Assembly: GCA_017513445.1 (NCBI GenBank)
Contig: JAFXFS010000018.1
Coordinates: forward strand, 124,001-188,000
Source: Bacteroidales bacterium
GTDB lineage: Bacteria; Bacteroidota; Bacteroidia; Bacteroidales; UBA932
Length of the DNA stretch: 64,000 bases
Direction of reading: 5' to 3'
Shown piece by piece: positions 27,257 through 34,655 of the stretch. Under the pieces are notes generated by a model. That model ran no database searches, was not told the DNA's origin, and saw nothing but the letters and a program-made list of their open reading frames with translations. Both the position numbers and the translations under genes were made by a program. Within the stretch, counting starts at the first letter, position 1; each line of letters opens with the position of its first letter.

Positions 27257-28384
27257 TTACACCTCCACATTACTTGTTCCACCTAATTTCCAGTCATCAA
27301 CGTCAGCAGTTACGACAATTGTATTACCCATTTGGAATGTAAGATTTAAAGTAAAACATTTTGCTCGCGTACTGCCTGTATAGTGTGTTGAAGCATTCTT
27401 TCTTAAATCGATAGGTAATTGCACTTTTCTATGTTCTGTTTCAATGTGGAGTACATACTCTGCCACCTCTACATCGACGCCATCTACTACATCTGTACTC
27501 TTTGCCTCAACAGGAGAACATAATACGTAAGCAACTTCAACCGGTGCCTTTATTTCAGGCGATAAATATTCTAATTCATACCCTGCAGAGCCAGGGAAAA
27601 TATCGTCACTTCCTGTAGCGTAAAGTGGCAACAGACCATCGTGAGAAGCACTACTATAGTATGAAACAATATCAGTATTGATAACACTACTTATCTCATC
27701 ATCCTCTCTGCTTACATCAACCTTTAGTTGATTATTACTTGTAATCTTGATATCGGTAACCTTTCCCCAAGCATCAAGAACCTCTTCGCTCTCTGCCACC
27801 ATTTTGATTTTCATCCAAGTCAAAAGATGCCAAAATTTCAACTGAGGAGTATCAAATACCAAAGTCTCTGTCCCAGTTATAGCATATTTTCCCTCACGAC
27901 GAGGGGCAAACATTACATCTTGAGAGCCATTATATGTGAATTCTGCATATTTTACATCAGATTCGTTACTCCAACCATTCTGAGGGTGAAAGCCAACAAA
28001 GAATACAGGTGTTCCAGCTTTTGGATATACTGCCTGATCCAACAACTGAGGATAACCTGAATCGAAATCTGCTGTAGCGTGAATTGCAACCTGTCCCTCA
28101 TTTGCTCCTGTACCATTCTTTCCATTCAAAGGTGGATTCGGATTGGAAAAGTTGAAAATATATGATCCAGCTGTTCCCTCTCTGAATGAGGTTGCCCAAA
28201 TTGCCGTATGAAGGATGCCATCCTCTGTATCATTTGGAATTGTAAAGCCGTATGGAGCTCGAGTAACCTCACTATCTTCAGTAACAACTGAAAGATAGAT
28301 TGGAGAACCTTCCAATTCAGGTTTCTCAATCTCGCAACTTGTAATCAACAATGCAGCAAATATGATATATATAAATCTTTTCAT
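27257..28384 (-). CDS. Fimbrillin-like lipoprotein, accessory subunit (375 aa)
   Basis: A predicted lipoprotein (MKRFIYIIFAALLITSC, Cys17). It contains VFFVGFHPQNGWSNESDVKY, SQDVMFAPRREG and FWHLLTWMKIKMVAE, paralogous to the 324-residue protein encoded downstream. The pattern is that of a fimbrillin-type beta-sandwich subunit. The gap to the gene upstream is one base, indicating a single transcript. Probable role: minor fimbrial subunit. No catalytic motif is visible. Confidence 0.75.
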   Translation of the reverse strand: MKRFIYIIFAALLITSCEIEKPELEGSPIYLSVVTEDSEVTRAPYGFTIPNDTEDGILHTAIWATSFREGTAGSYIFNFSNPNPPLNGKNGTGANEGQVAIHATADFDSGYPQLLDQAVYPKAGTPVFFVGFHPQNGWSNESDVKYAEFTYNGSQDVMFAPRREGKYAITGTETLVFDTPQLKFWHLLTWMKIKMVAESEEVLDAWGKVTDIKITSNNQLKVDVSREDDEISSVINTDIVSYYSSASHDGLLPLYATGSDDIFPGSAGYELEYLSPEIKAPVEVAYVLCSPVEAKSTDVVDGVDVEVAEYVLHIETEHRKVQLPIDLRKNASTHYTGSTRAKCFTLNLTFQMGNTIVVTADVDDWKLGGTSNVEV

Positions 28385-28385
28385 A

Positions 28386-29483
28386 TTATTTCACATCATA
28401 ATTATTTTCATAATCATCATCTTCACCCTTATCCCACTCTTCAACCACAACTCTAAATAGAATCTCCTCCTTATTATCTCCTAAATCGAGAATGTAGGTA
28501 TAAATTTTACCAGGCAGCCAAGAAGGCACATTTGAAGTGGATATACTAATTTGTGGGGATGTTACTGTCTCATGGTTCCAAGTGTAATTAACACTTATTT
28601 TGACATCTTTACTACCAGAATTCAATTGTTGAGGAATCACAACATAAGGGCCACCAATCTGTGATTGATAGTTGACATCATAAGGGACACTCTTTGATAG
28701 ATTAATTTTAAAATCTCCCGGAGTACCTGTTAATGTCCAATTATCTACGGTTATATAATCCTGATCAGGATTCGCACCATTGTTATATCTGGCATATGTA
28801 TCCTCATTGCTGGAGAAATTTCCTGAAGTATTAAGTCCGTGCAAAGAGATATTGTTAATTGTCAAATCACGATGAGATTGTTGTAATCTGAATTTTATAG
28901 CAGCAAATGGGTGTACAAATCTCAATTTTACAGAACCATCATTTTTGCCTTGATCAAGGCGAGTTGCATAAACAAACTCCGATTTTGAATTCTCGGCTTC
29001 TCTCTCAGCTTCTGTTTTGTCCTCTATCACAGCGGGCATTGCAGCTGTAAATTGGACTCCAGAAGATGCTACATAAGTTAAATTCGTTACACTACAAGCA
29101 CTTTCGTTCAGATTTGAGAGTTCTCTCGGTATATATGCCAAAAAATTCAACTTATTATCATTAGGCCAATAGAAATTTATCAGATTATTTGGATTAACCT
29201 GATCACGAAATCTCCAACGTGCAGCACCATCATCCGGCTTAAAATAGTAAACCCACGTATTTGTGAAGTACTCTCCACCACTTTTCAGATAGGCATTAAG
29301 AGCAAACTCTCCCTGATTGATAATATCATCTTTATTATCCAACAGCAAAGCGCGAGTTTTCGTTGATTGCACATCATCAACTTCAACTTCAATTTTTTGT
29401 TGTACAGATGGAACATTCTCAATCTCAAAGCAAGAGACGAGCGTCATCAATACAATTCCAAAATATATAAACCTAACCTTCAT
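28386..29483 (-). CDS. Fimbrillin family lipoprotein (365 aa)
   Basis: A predicted lipoprotein starting MKVRFIYFGIVLMTLVSC (Cys18). A TTG at 29489 would add two residues, but the ATG at 29483 is preferred. Fimbrillin (Mfa_like_1) landmarks: NKLNFLAYIPRELS, VKLRFVHPFAAIKFRLQQS and YVVIPQQLNSGSKDVKISV. The segment FVHPFAAIKF corresponds to the conserved F-x-H-A-L-A-R/K-I strand of the family. It is probably a structural subunit. It sits between two other fimbrillin-like genes with almost no spacing. Confidence 0.8.
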   Translation of the reverse strand: MKVRFIYFGIVLMTLVSCFEIENVPSVQQKIEVEVDDVQSTKTRALLLDNKDDIINQGEFALNAYLKSGGEYFTNTWVYYFKPDDGAARWRFRDQVNPNNLINFYWPNDNKLNFLAYIPRELSNLNESACSVTNLTYVASSGVQFTAAMPAVIEDKTEAEREAENSKSEFVYATRLDQGKNDGSVKLRFVHPFAAIKFRLQQSHRDLTINNISLHGLNTSGNFSSNEDTYARYNNGANPDQDYITVDNWTLTGTPGDFKINLSKSVPYDVNYQSQIGGPYVVIPQQLNSGSKDVKISVNYTWNHETVTSPQISISTSNVPSWLPGKIYTYILDLGDNKEEILFRVVVEEWDKGEDDDYENNYDVK

Positions 29484-29489
29484 AATCAA

Positions 29490-30605
29490 TTAAATTTCAG
29501 GAACAATTCCGGGTATTACCACACTACCTCCATCTTCATCCCATTGAGTAATGCTTATATCATCTATAGAAATACTCTTAAGGTCGGTATTGATATAGAT
29601 AATGTATGTTTTATTAGCTTCTAAATTGAGTTTAACATCAGCAAAACCTCTATTTGTATATGTATGATAATCTACAGACTGATTTTTACTCAAAAGTGAT
29701 ACCTCATACTCTACAAATAGTCTGAAGCCATTGGATGAAAAGTCTTGAGGAAGGACCATTATATAGGCATCATCTCTATTGAGTCTCTGGGTCTCAGAGC
29801 TATTTTCACTTGTCAGAGCAAAACCTGAAGAGCTATTACCTACAAAGTTTGCAGGATCAAGAGAAAATGATGTTGAACCACTGATTGAACTCCACGCAGG
29901 GGTATTGGTAGTGTTATTCAAATCCAATGTGCCCGATGTATAAAATCCCCCGGTAGCACCGGCACCATAACCAATAGTTACCTTTTTGATGGTCATTGTT
30001 ATCTCCTCTCTCAATGGTGAGACGGCATCTGCTGAAGCTTTTACTGCAAAACCGATACGAGCTAATGCGTGTCTGAATGTGAAATTAACTGCATTCACAT
30101 TTTTGTTAAGATTCATTGTTGACGAGTTACTCCAAGATATATCTTTCTGATTATCAACATCTTGAGCTATTTCAAAATCAACTTTTGATCCACTCACATC
30201 ACCGCCTGCCAAATTCCCATTATATGGAGCATAGGCAAAAAATGTAACCTTATCTTTCTGGTTATGTGGCCAATATTTCAATGGTGCATATTGCCAGGAT
30301 TTTCCTGAATTTGAGGATGTTACCCTGGTATTATTCATAAAATTAGGTGTGGCAAAAGCTGCTTGAGACCAATCATCATCTTCTGTATAGTATGCAAGCA
30401 CTCCAAATCCACTTGAACGAAGAGTCACATTATTCAATTCCTGACCTTTAGTTACTTCGTTCCAATCCTGAGAATTGGCAATTTCAAAAGAGACATAAGA
30501 GGAGCTCGCCTCCTCTACTCCGTTTTCACAGGATATAAAGAGAAGTATTCCCGAAAGTGTAAGAACCCTCCACATTACACGTAATATATCTTTGTACATT
30601 GCCAT
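29490..30605 (-). CDS. Fimbrillin family lipoprotein (371 aa)
   Basis: A predicted lipoprotein beginning MAMYKDILRVMWRVLTLSGI with lipobox LLFISC. A TTG at 30614 is also in frame, and MYKDIL at 30599 is another possible start. Family marks: LKYWPHNQKDKVTFFAYAPY, VNFTFRHALARIGFAVKAS and DAYIMVLPQDFSSNGFRLFV, all typical of Mfa_like_1 fimbrillins. It is a close paralogue of the 388-residue protein encoded just upstream (both have YAPLKYWP/YSPLKYWP and FFAYAPY). The gap between them holds a 10-bp hairpin. Confidence 0.83.
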   Translation of the reverse strand: MAMYKDILRVMWRVLTLSGILLFISCENGVEEASSSYVSFEIANSQDWNEVTKGQELNNVTLRSSGFGVLAYYTEDDDWSQAAFATPNFMNNTRVTSSNSGKSWQYAPLKYWPHNQKDKVTFFAYAPYNGNLAGGDVSGSKVDFEIAQDVDNQKDISWSNSSTMNLNKNVNAVNFTFRHALARIGFAVKASADAVSPLREEITMTIKKVTIGYGAGATGGFYTSGTLDLNNTTNTPAWSSISGSTSFSLDPANFVGNSSSGFALTSENSSETQRLNRDDAYIMVLPQDFSSNGFRLFVEYEVSLLSKNQSVDYHTYTNRGFADVKLNLEANKTYIIYINTDLKSISIDDISITQWDEDGGSVVIPGIVPEI

Positions 30606-30629
30606 TATTATCAATTAATATTATTTGGA

Positions 30630-30657
30630 GCTATGAGGGGGTTCAGTCCCTCATAGC
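30630..30657 (-). promoter_or_regulatory. Intergenic hairpin between the first and second fimbrillin genes
   Basis: A perfect 10-bp inverted repeat GCTATGAGGG (30630-30639) / CCCTCATAGC (30648-30657) with an 8-base loop. It is not followed by a T run on the minus strand. It may therefore protect the 3' end of the upstream fimbrillin mRNA, or partly attenuate downstream expression, rather than act as a full terminator. Confidence 0.6.
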
Positions 30658-30685
30658 CATAGAATTTACAGACTAATTGTCTGTG

Positions 30686-31852
30686 TTATTGTTGTATAAA
30701 ATCTACATCATCCCAATCAACATCTTCTTCAGGTCCAGCAGTACTCCAATCACTAACTTCTGCAGAAAGAACGATTTCATTCAAACCAAACGTAAGTGTA
30801 TATAGGTATGCCCAACCTTGTTTAAGAGCTCCAACAGGTAAAGAGATCTCCTTAACAGCAGGAGTAGCTGTATAGCCACTATAAACTGCGCTATCCACTG
30901 TTACTATATCGTAGGCAATTTTCATCTTAACATCACCGGCTGTAGCCAAACCAGTTTCACCTGCTACAGGGATAAGGAATAGATATTCAGCATTTTTGAA
31001 CAAAGGAACAGCGGTTGTAGTTCCAACACTTACACCTGATATTGTATAAGGGGACAAATAAGTATCTACTTGTGCATTAAGTATAGAGGCAAGATTTATA
31101 GTATCTCCATCTTGAGTTGGAGTTGTTTGCCAAGTACCTCTTTTATCATTCTCAGTTGCGAATGTGTAGGTACCTTTAGATGCAAATAGATCTTTAGAAC
31201 CTGTAAACTCTACACTTTTGATATTAACTTTAGTCTTGTTTGCGACATCATTAGGACCAAAAGCATCTCTGTCCAGTTTTGCTAGGATATTTACACGTGT
31301 TAATTCGTGCTTCAAAGAGAAGGTAACATTTTCATCAACTTGGTCTATTCCTGACTCAATGTTTTCGTCTTTTGAGTGGTTTATTTGAACATCAGCAACG
31401 AAATCAGCCATTTTTCCCAAGTTGCTATCGTTGATTGTGTAAAGAATTTGTGGAGCACCTGCACCAGTTTTTTCTGTTACAAGTGAGATACCATTATCTG
31501 ATGCTGCATAAGGAGCATAAGCAAAGAAAGATACTTTATAAGATTGATCTGCTGGCCAATACTTCAATGGAGAATATGTCCAATTGTTACCACTTTTATT
31601 AACTACTTGGTTAAACATAAAGTTAATTGGAGAATTTGCATTCCATTCACCATCAGTATATGAGGCAAATACACCAAATTGGTTGAAATTAGAGTTATCC
31701 AAAACTACACCTCTAGATTGAACATCGTGTCCAAGATAGGTGCCAAATTCAATTGCTTCTTGAGGCATAATCTCAATTACTTCATCTTTTGTACAACTTG
31801 TCACCGACAAAGCAGCAAAGGCGATGATACCTAATAAGAAAAATTTTTTCAT
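30686..31852 (-). CDS. Fimbrillin family lipoprotein, candidate major subunit (388 aa)
   Basis: A predicted lipoprotein (MKKFFLLGIIAFAALSVTSC, Cys20) with the full fimbrillin pattern: FGVFASYTDGEWN, YSPLKYWPADQSYKVSFFAY, VTFSLKHELTRVNILAKLDR and LFKNAEYLFLIPVAG. It is the first of five consecutive fimbrillin-like genes and is separated from the next by 80 bases containing a hairpin, whereas the others are nearly contiguous. That arrangement suggests it is the most abundant shaft subunit. A weak promoter-like TTTG-N21-TACATTTT is visible on the minus strand within 31853-31910. The leader is at least 30 bases. Confidence 0.83.
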   Translation of the reverse strand: MKKFFLLGIIAFAALSVTSCTKDEVIEIMPQEAIEFGTYLGHDVQSRGVVLDNSNFNQFGVFASYTDGEWNANSPINFMFNQVVNKSGNNWTYSPLKYWPADQSYKVSFFAYAPYAASDNGISLVTEKTGAGAPQILYTINDSNLGKMADFVADVQINHSKDENIESGIDQVDENVTFSLKHELTRVNILAKLDRDAFGPNDVANKTKVNIKSVEFTGSKDLFASKGTYTFATENDKRGTWQTTPTQDGDTINLASILNAQVDTYLSPYTISGVSVGTTTAVPLFKNAEYLFLIPVAGETGLATAGDVKMKIAYDIVTVDSAVYSGYTATPAVKEISLPVGALKQGWAYLYTLTFGLNEIVLSAEVSDWSTAGPEEDVDWDDVDFIQQ

Positions 31853-32011
31853 CTATTTAAATATTTAAAAGGTTGTAAACATTTAAGTATACACTATAAA
31901 ATGTATATAAGGTGTTGGTTTATAAACAAATAAGGGTAGTCTTAACGGACTATGCTTTTTGTTTTTAACTGATTGATTTTCAGTGTTTGTTTTTACGAAA
32001 ATTGCGAAATC

Positions 32012-32028
32012 CTACATAGAAGACTACA
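32012..32028. repeat. 17-bp direct repeat, left copy
   Basis: CTACATAGAAGACTACA is repeated perfectly at 34485-34501, 2473 bases away. The two copies bracket the lipoprotein/AraC module. It may be an insertion-site duplication, a recombination scar or a shared regulator-binding site. Confidence 0.8.
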
Positions 32029-32100
32029 TGGAGGTTGTGGTTAAATCCATTTTCCGACGAGTAAAATGCGTATAGCAGTTTTGAAAGTACGGCTCTGAAA

Positions 32101-32652
32101 TCAAGCATCGATAATGCGTTCGCCATTCAGACTCTCTACCGGGATAGTGTTCTCACCATTGAAGAGAAAACCCTCTGGCAACTGCAAAGCGGTTTCACCC
32201 TCTGCGGGCACTACCTTTGCTGCTGCATTAAGATAGGTATAGTTACCTTTGATGTCAAAAGAGTTCTGTACACGGTAATGAACCTTATCACCAATTGATG
32301 TTCGCATAATCATCTTATTCGCTGTCACCTCAATCTCTTCAGTGGCCAATCTGCTTGGGTCTTTTTTTGAAGGCCAAATAAATTTGTTGCCTTCTAACCT
32401 ATATTCTCCTTGATGTGACATCCATCCCCAAGCATCTTCTCTATTATCATAACCGATAAGGTTATATGTTCCATCAGCCTTTATGTTCAAAAAGATACTA
32501 GACTCGGGAGTAAAGTCAAACCACTGTCCCACAATCAGCTGCGGATAATCCTTGTAAGGATTCACCTCGTCATCGTCGTTGTCACAACTGCTCATCGTAA
32601 AGCTGAGCATCACAGCCACCAGGGCCATTCCAATCATTCTGAAAGTCTTCAT
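32101..32652 (-). CDS. Small lipoprotein of unknown function (183 aa)
   Basis: A predicted lipoprotein starting MKTFRMIGMALVAVMLSFTM with lipobox SSC followed by DNDDDE. An in-frame upstream start at 32694 would put 14 residues before the leader and is unlikely. The mature part contains LIVGQWFDFTPESSIFLNIK and GEYRLEGNKFIWPSK, a pattern like Bacteroidota lipocalin-like lipoproteins (a 'GxW' first strand then an eight-strand barrel). The function is unknown. Its neighbour is an AraC-family regulator 259 bases upstream, and three 15-base direct repeats lie between them. Base composition is richer in G+C than the fimbrial genes on either side. Confidence 0.7.
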   Translation of the reverse strand: MKTFRMIGMALVAVMLSFTMSSCDNDDDEVNPYKDYPQLIVGQWFDFTPESSIFLNIKADGTYNLIGYDNREDAWGWMSHQGEYRLEGNKFIWPSKKDPSRLATEEIEVTANKMIMRTSIGDKVHYRVQNSFDIKGNYTYLNAAAKVVPAEGETALQLPEGFLFNGENTIPVESLNGERIIDA

Positions 32653-32826
32653 TGTTGTTAATGTTTTTATTGTTATTGCTATATTATTGCACACTTATAT
32701 CTCCACGCTTCAACCACTCCCGCATTTTTGCAGAGGCGTTGAAGGCAGGCACAGATTTGGGTGTAAAGTTATGTATAAAAGAATATATGGGAAAATTATC
32801 GGCAGAGCATTATTACAATGCGATTC

Positions 32827-32882
32827 GTGCAAAATTGCAATTCTGCGTGCAAATCTACAAAAGCGGTGTGCAAATCTACAAA
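32827..32882 (-). promoter_or_regulatory. Three spaced direct repeats, candidate operator upstream of the lipoprotein gene
   Basis: GTGCAAATCTACAAA occurs exactly at 32847-32861 and 32868-32882. A diverged copy, GTGCAAAATTGCAAT, lies at 32827-32841. Starts are 20 and 21 bases apart, about two helical turns, as expected for an array bound on one DNA face. On the minus strand each exact copy contains TAGATTTG, a promoter -7 match. The adjacent AraC-family protein is the obvious candidate binder. Confidence 0.55.
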
Positions 32883-32911
32883 CCGCCCGTTTAGTCGAAA
32901 TTCAGACCCTT

Positions 32912-33973
32912 TTATTGCTTGATGCTTTCTATGAATTCAGCAGGTGTGACACCTGTAATTTTCTGGAAATTCCTGACCGCTGTAGTACGCTGATTGTATC
33001 CTACATAAGCAAACAACTTTGGTAAACTCGTCTCAGGATTACGCTTCAATTGCTCTACAATATAGTTCACTCTGCGTTTGTTGATATACTCATTGAATGT
33101 CAAACCTGTATTCTGCTTCACGGCATCACCCACATAGGTACGATTGGATTTCAAGTAGTCGGACAGCGTATTCAAGTTCAAACTGGCTTCACGCCATTTC
33201 TCTTCGTTATCAAGTGCCGTGATGATTCTATCCCAAAGCCCTTTCTCCTCAGACACCGGAACACTATCATTGGTTTCAGGCATAGTCCAAGACTCCGAAG
33301 GAAGCAGGCGTTCTCTCAATTCAAAGTAAGTGATGAGCACAAAGAAAGCCAACCATACCACCTGATGTCCGAGAACAAACCAATAGTTGTGGGTTATCTG
33401 TAAGGCAAAATACATACATCCTATCAGACAGAATCCCGTAGCATAAATACGGATAAGACGCTTGCTTGCACTGCACCTGCGCCAATCATACGGCACGAGG
33501 AGAAGCGTAAAGCCATAGAACAACATCACCACAAGGGAAAACAGTCGGAACAGCACATTGAACTCCCCGACATGTGTCCACAAGTCGGAATAGGTGTATA
33601 TCGGAGTGAACTCAATCCCGGCACACATACCCACAAACACCAATAACAACAAAGGAGAAAACAGCAGTGCATAAAGCTTGGTGCGGCTGATTGTGGACTG
33701 TATCACCTCCAAAGGATAGAGGAAAAAGCACATCTGAATGAAAATGGGAACAAAGATGTGCTCCGGCTCCAAGAATGCTCCGTCAGCCGTAGTAGTCCCC
33801 GCCCAAGTACGGAAAATAAACATCGTGGTAAATAGTGCCGACACCCAACAGAACAACGCCTGAATAGTGCGTGAATGGTCATTGGGCTCCTTACGGCGCT
33901 TCCACAAAAGGATACCGCATACAATAAAAGTTATGGTCATCAAAACCAAAAGGGCAGTGGCTATGTATTTCAT
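32912..33973 (-). CDS. Membrane-bound AraC-family transcriptional regulator
   Basis: A 353-residue protein with about six or seven hydrophobic helices in residues 1-220, then a cytosolic AraC-type double HTH (about 255-353): LNTLSDYLKSNRTYVGDAVK, LTFNEYINKRRVNYIVEQL and the second helix pair SLPKLFAYVGYNQRTTAVRN...GVTPAEF. Such regulators may sense envelope or extracellular signals. Its start overlaps the stop of a 105-codon open frame in an ATGA junction. It is G+C-richer than its neighbours: 31 of 60 bases at 33781-33840 are G or C, versus 23 of 60 at 28921-28980. This suggests transfer from another Bacteroidales lineage. Likely targets are the downstream lipoprotein and possibly the fimbrillin genes. 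Confidence 0.85.
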   Translation of the reverse strand: MKYIATALLVLMTITFIVCGILLWKRRKEPNDHSRTIQALFCWVSALFTTMFIFRTWAGTTTADGAFLEPEHIFVPIFIQMCFFLYPLEVIQSTISRTKLYALLFSPLLLLVFVGMCAGIEFTPIYTYSDLWTHVGEFNVLFRLFSLVVMLFYGFTLLLVPYDWRRCSASKRLIRIYATGFCLIGCMYFALQITHNYWFVLGHQVVWLAFFVLITYFELRERLLPSESWTMPETNDSVPVSEEKGLWDRIITALDNEEKWREASLNLNTLSDYLKSNRTYVGDAVKQNTGLTFNEYINKRRVNYIVEQLKRNPETSLPKLFAYVGYNQRTTAVRNFQKITGVTPAEFIESIKQ

Positions 33974-34287
33974 GTTTTCGGATTTCTAAAATTTGAAAAT
34001 TCTATCTTATTACTCTCTTTCTGAATAGAATCAACAGATATAAAAACAGCGTTTCCAAAAGGTACATTATATACCTGCTGGAAACGCCTGTTATCTGGAG
34101 TCAAAGTGCCTAAAATCGACTTTGCTAACTCTTTTATATTCAGAAAATAATTTGTAAAATACGCGCGATAAGAATGTGTGTTTACACGATTTTTGCACAT
34201 AACCAAATTATTCATCAAATATTTTGCAGAAACTTGTGGGTTCCCGTATCCTTTAAAATGGCTGTATGTCAATGAATAACTATTCAC
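33970..34287 (-). CDS. Possible small gene overlapping the AraC start (105 aa, doubtful)
   Basis: An open frame of 105 codons from an ATG at 34287 ends in an ATGA overlap with the AraC gene, which is often seen in translationally coupled genes. I recognise no family in it, and there is no signal peptide or clear domain. A 48-base palindrome (34045-34092) lies inside it, which would be unusual for a coding sequence. It could equally be untranslated leader DNA. Reported because the 682-base gap otherwise has no gene. Confidence 0.25.
   Translation of the reverse strand: MNSYSLTYSHFKGYGNPQVSAKYLMNNLVMCKNRVNTHSYRAYFTNYFLNIKELAKSILGTLTPDNRRFQQVYNVPFGNAVFISVDSIQKESNKIEFSNFRNPKT
34045..34092. repeat. 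48-base imperfect palindrome upstream of the AraC gene
   Basis: AACAGCGTTTCCA (34045-34057) pairs with TGGAAACGCCTGTT (34079-34092) with one bulged base. An inner GGTA/TACC pair (34061-34064 and 34072-34075) extends the structure. It lies about 70-120 bases upstream of the AraC start. Confidence 0.7.
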
Positions 34288-34655
34288 TCTTATCTGTTAA
34301 AGCATATTTTATGGCCAAAGTGGTGCAACGACTGCACAAGAGGTGCAGTTCACAGCATTGCGGTATGTCGCCAAAAAGTTATTAATAGCCCAAGTCACTC
34401 AATTTCAATGTATAAAGGTAATACTTTTTTTGATAAGATGTATCACAAAAAGTGATTTTTTATCTTAATTATACTTAATCTATACTACATAGAAGACTAC
34501 ACGCAAAGAGAAAAATTGTGGGTCAAGAGGTTTTTGCACAAAAAGTCGTTTCACAACGCAACAGTCCATATTTTTGATTTCCAATTACTTATACACAAAT
34601 GAAGTGTATACTTAATTGTTTATAACCCAAATTTTAGTTAGTTATTAATTCAATA
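34288..34655. other. Non-coding stretch with hairpins and the right 17-bp repeat
   Basis: No gene is seen. It holds a 7-bp stem ACTGCAC/GTGCAGT with a 5-base loop (34331-34349), a short ATCAC/GTGAT hairpin with T-rich flank near 34450-34465, and the right copy of the 17-bp direct repeat at 34485-34501. It separates the DUF5119 gene from the AraC module and probably contains a terminator and/or regulatory leader. Confidence 0.6.
34485..34501. repeat. 17-bp direct repeat, right copy
   Basis: A perfect second copy of CTACATAGAAGACTACA (left copy at 32012-32028), in the same orientation. Confidence 0.8.

Noticed and set aside
32652-32894. Small plus-strand frames in the gap upstream of the lipoprotein gene
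   Set aside because: They overlap the phased direct repeats and the lipoprotein start on the other strand. The products are low-complexity and show no family features.
31853-34655. An invertible promoter flanked by inverted repeats controlling fimbriae
   Set aside because: I looked for long inverted repeats around the two gaps. The only perfect long match (17 bp) is direct, not inverted, and no invertase gene is in the window. Short inverted matches such as AAGTATACAC/GTGTATACTT are too short and AT-rich to support inversion.
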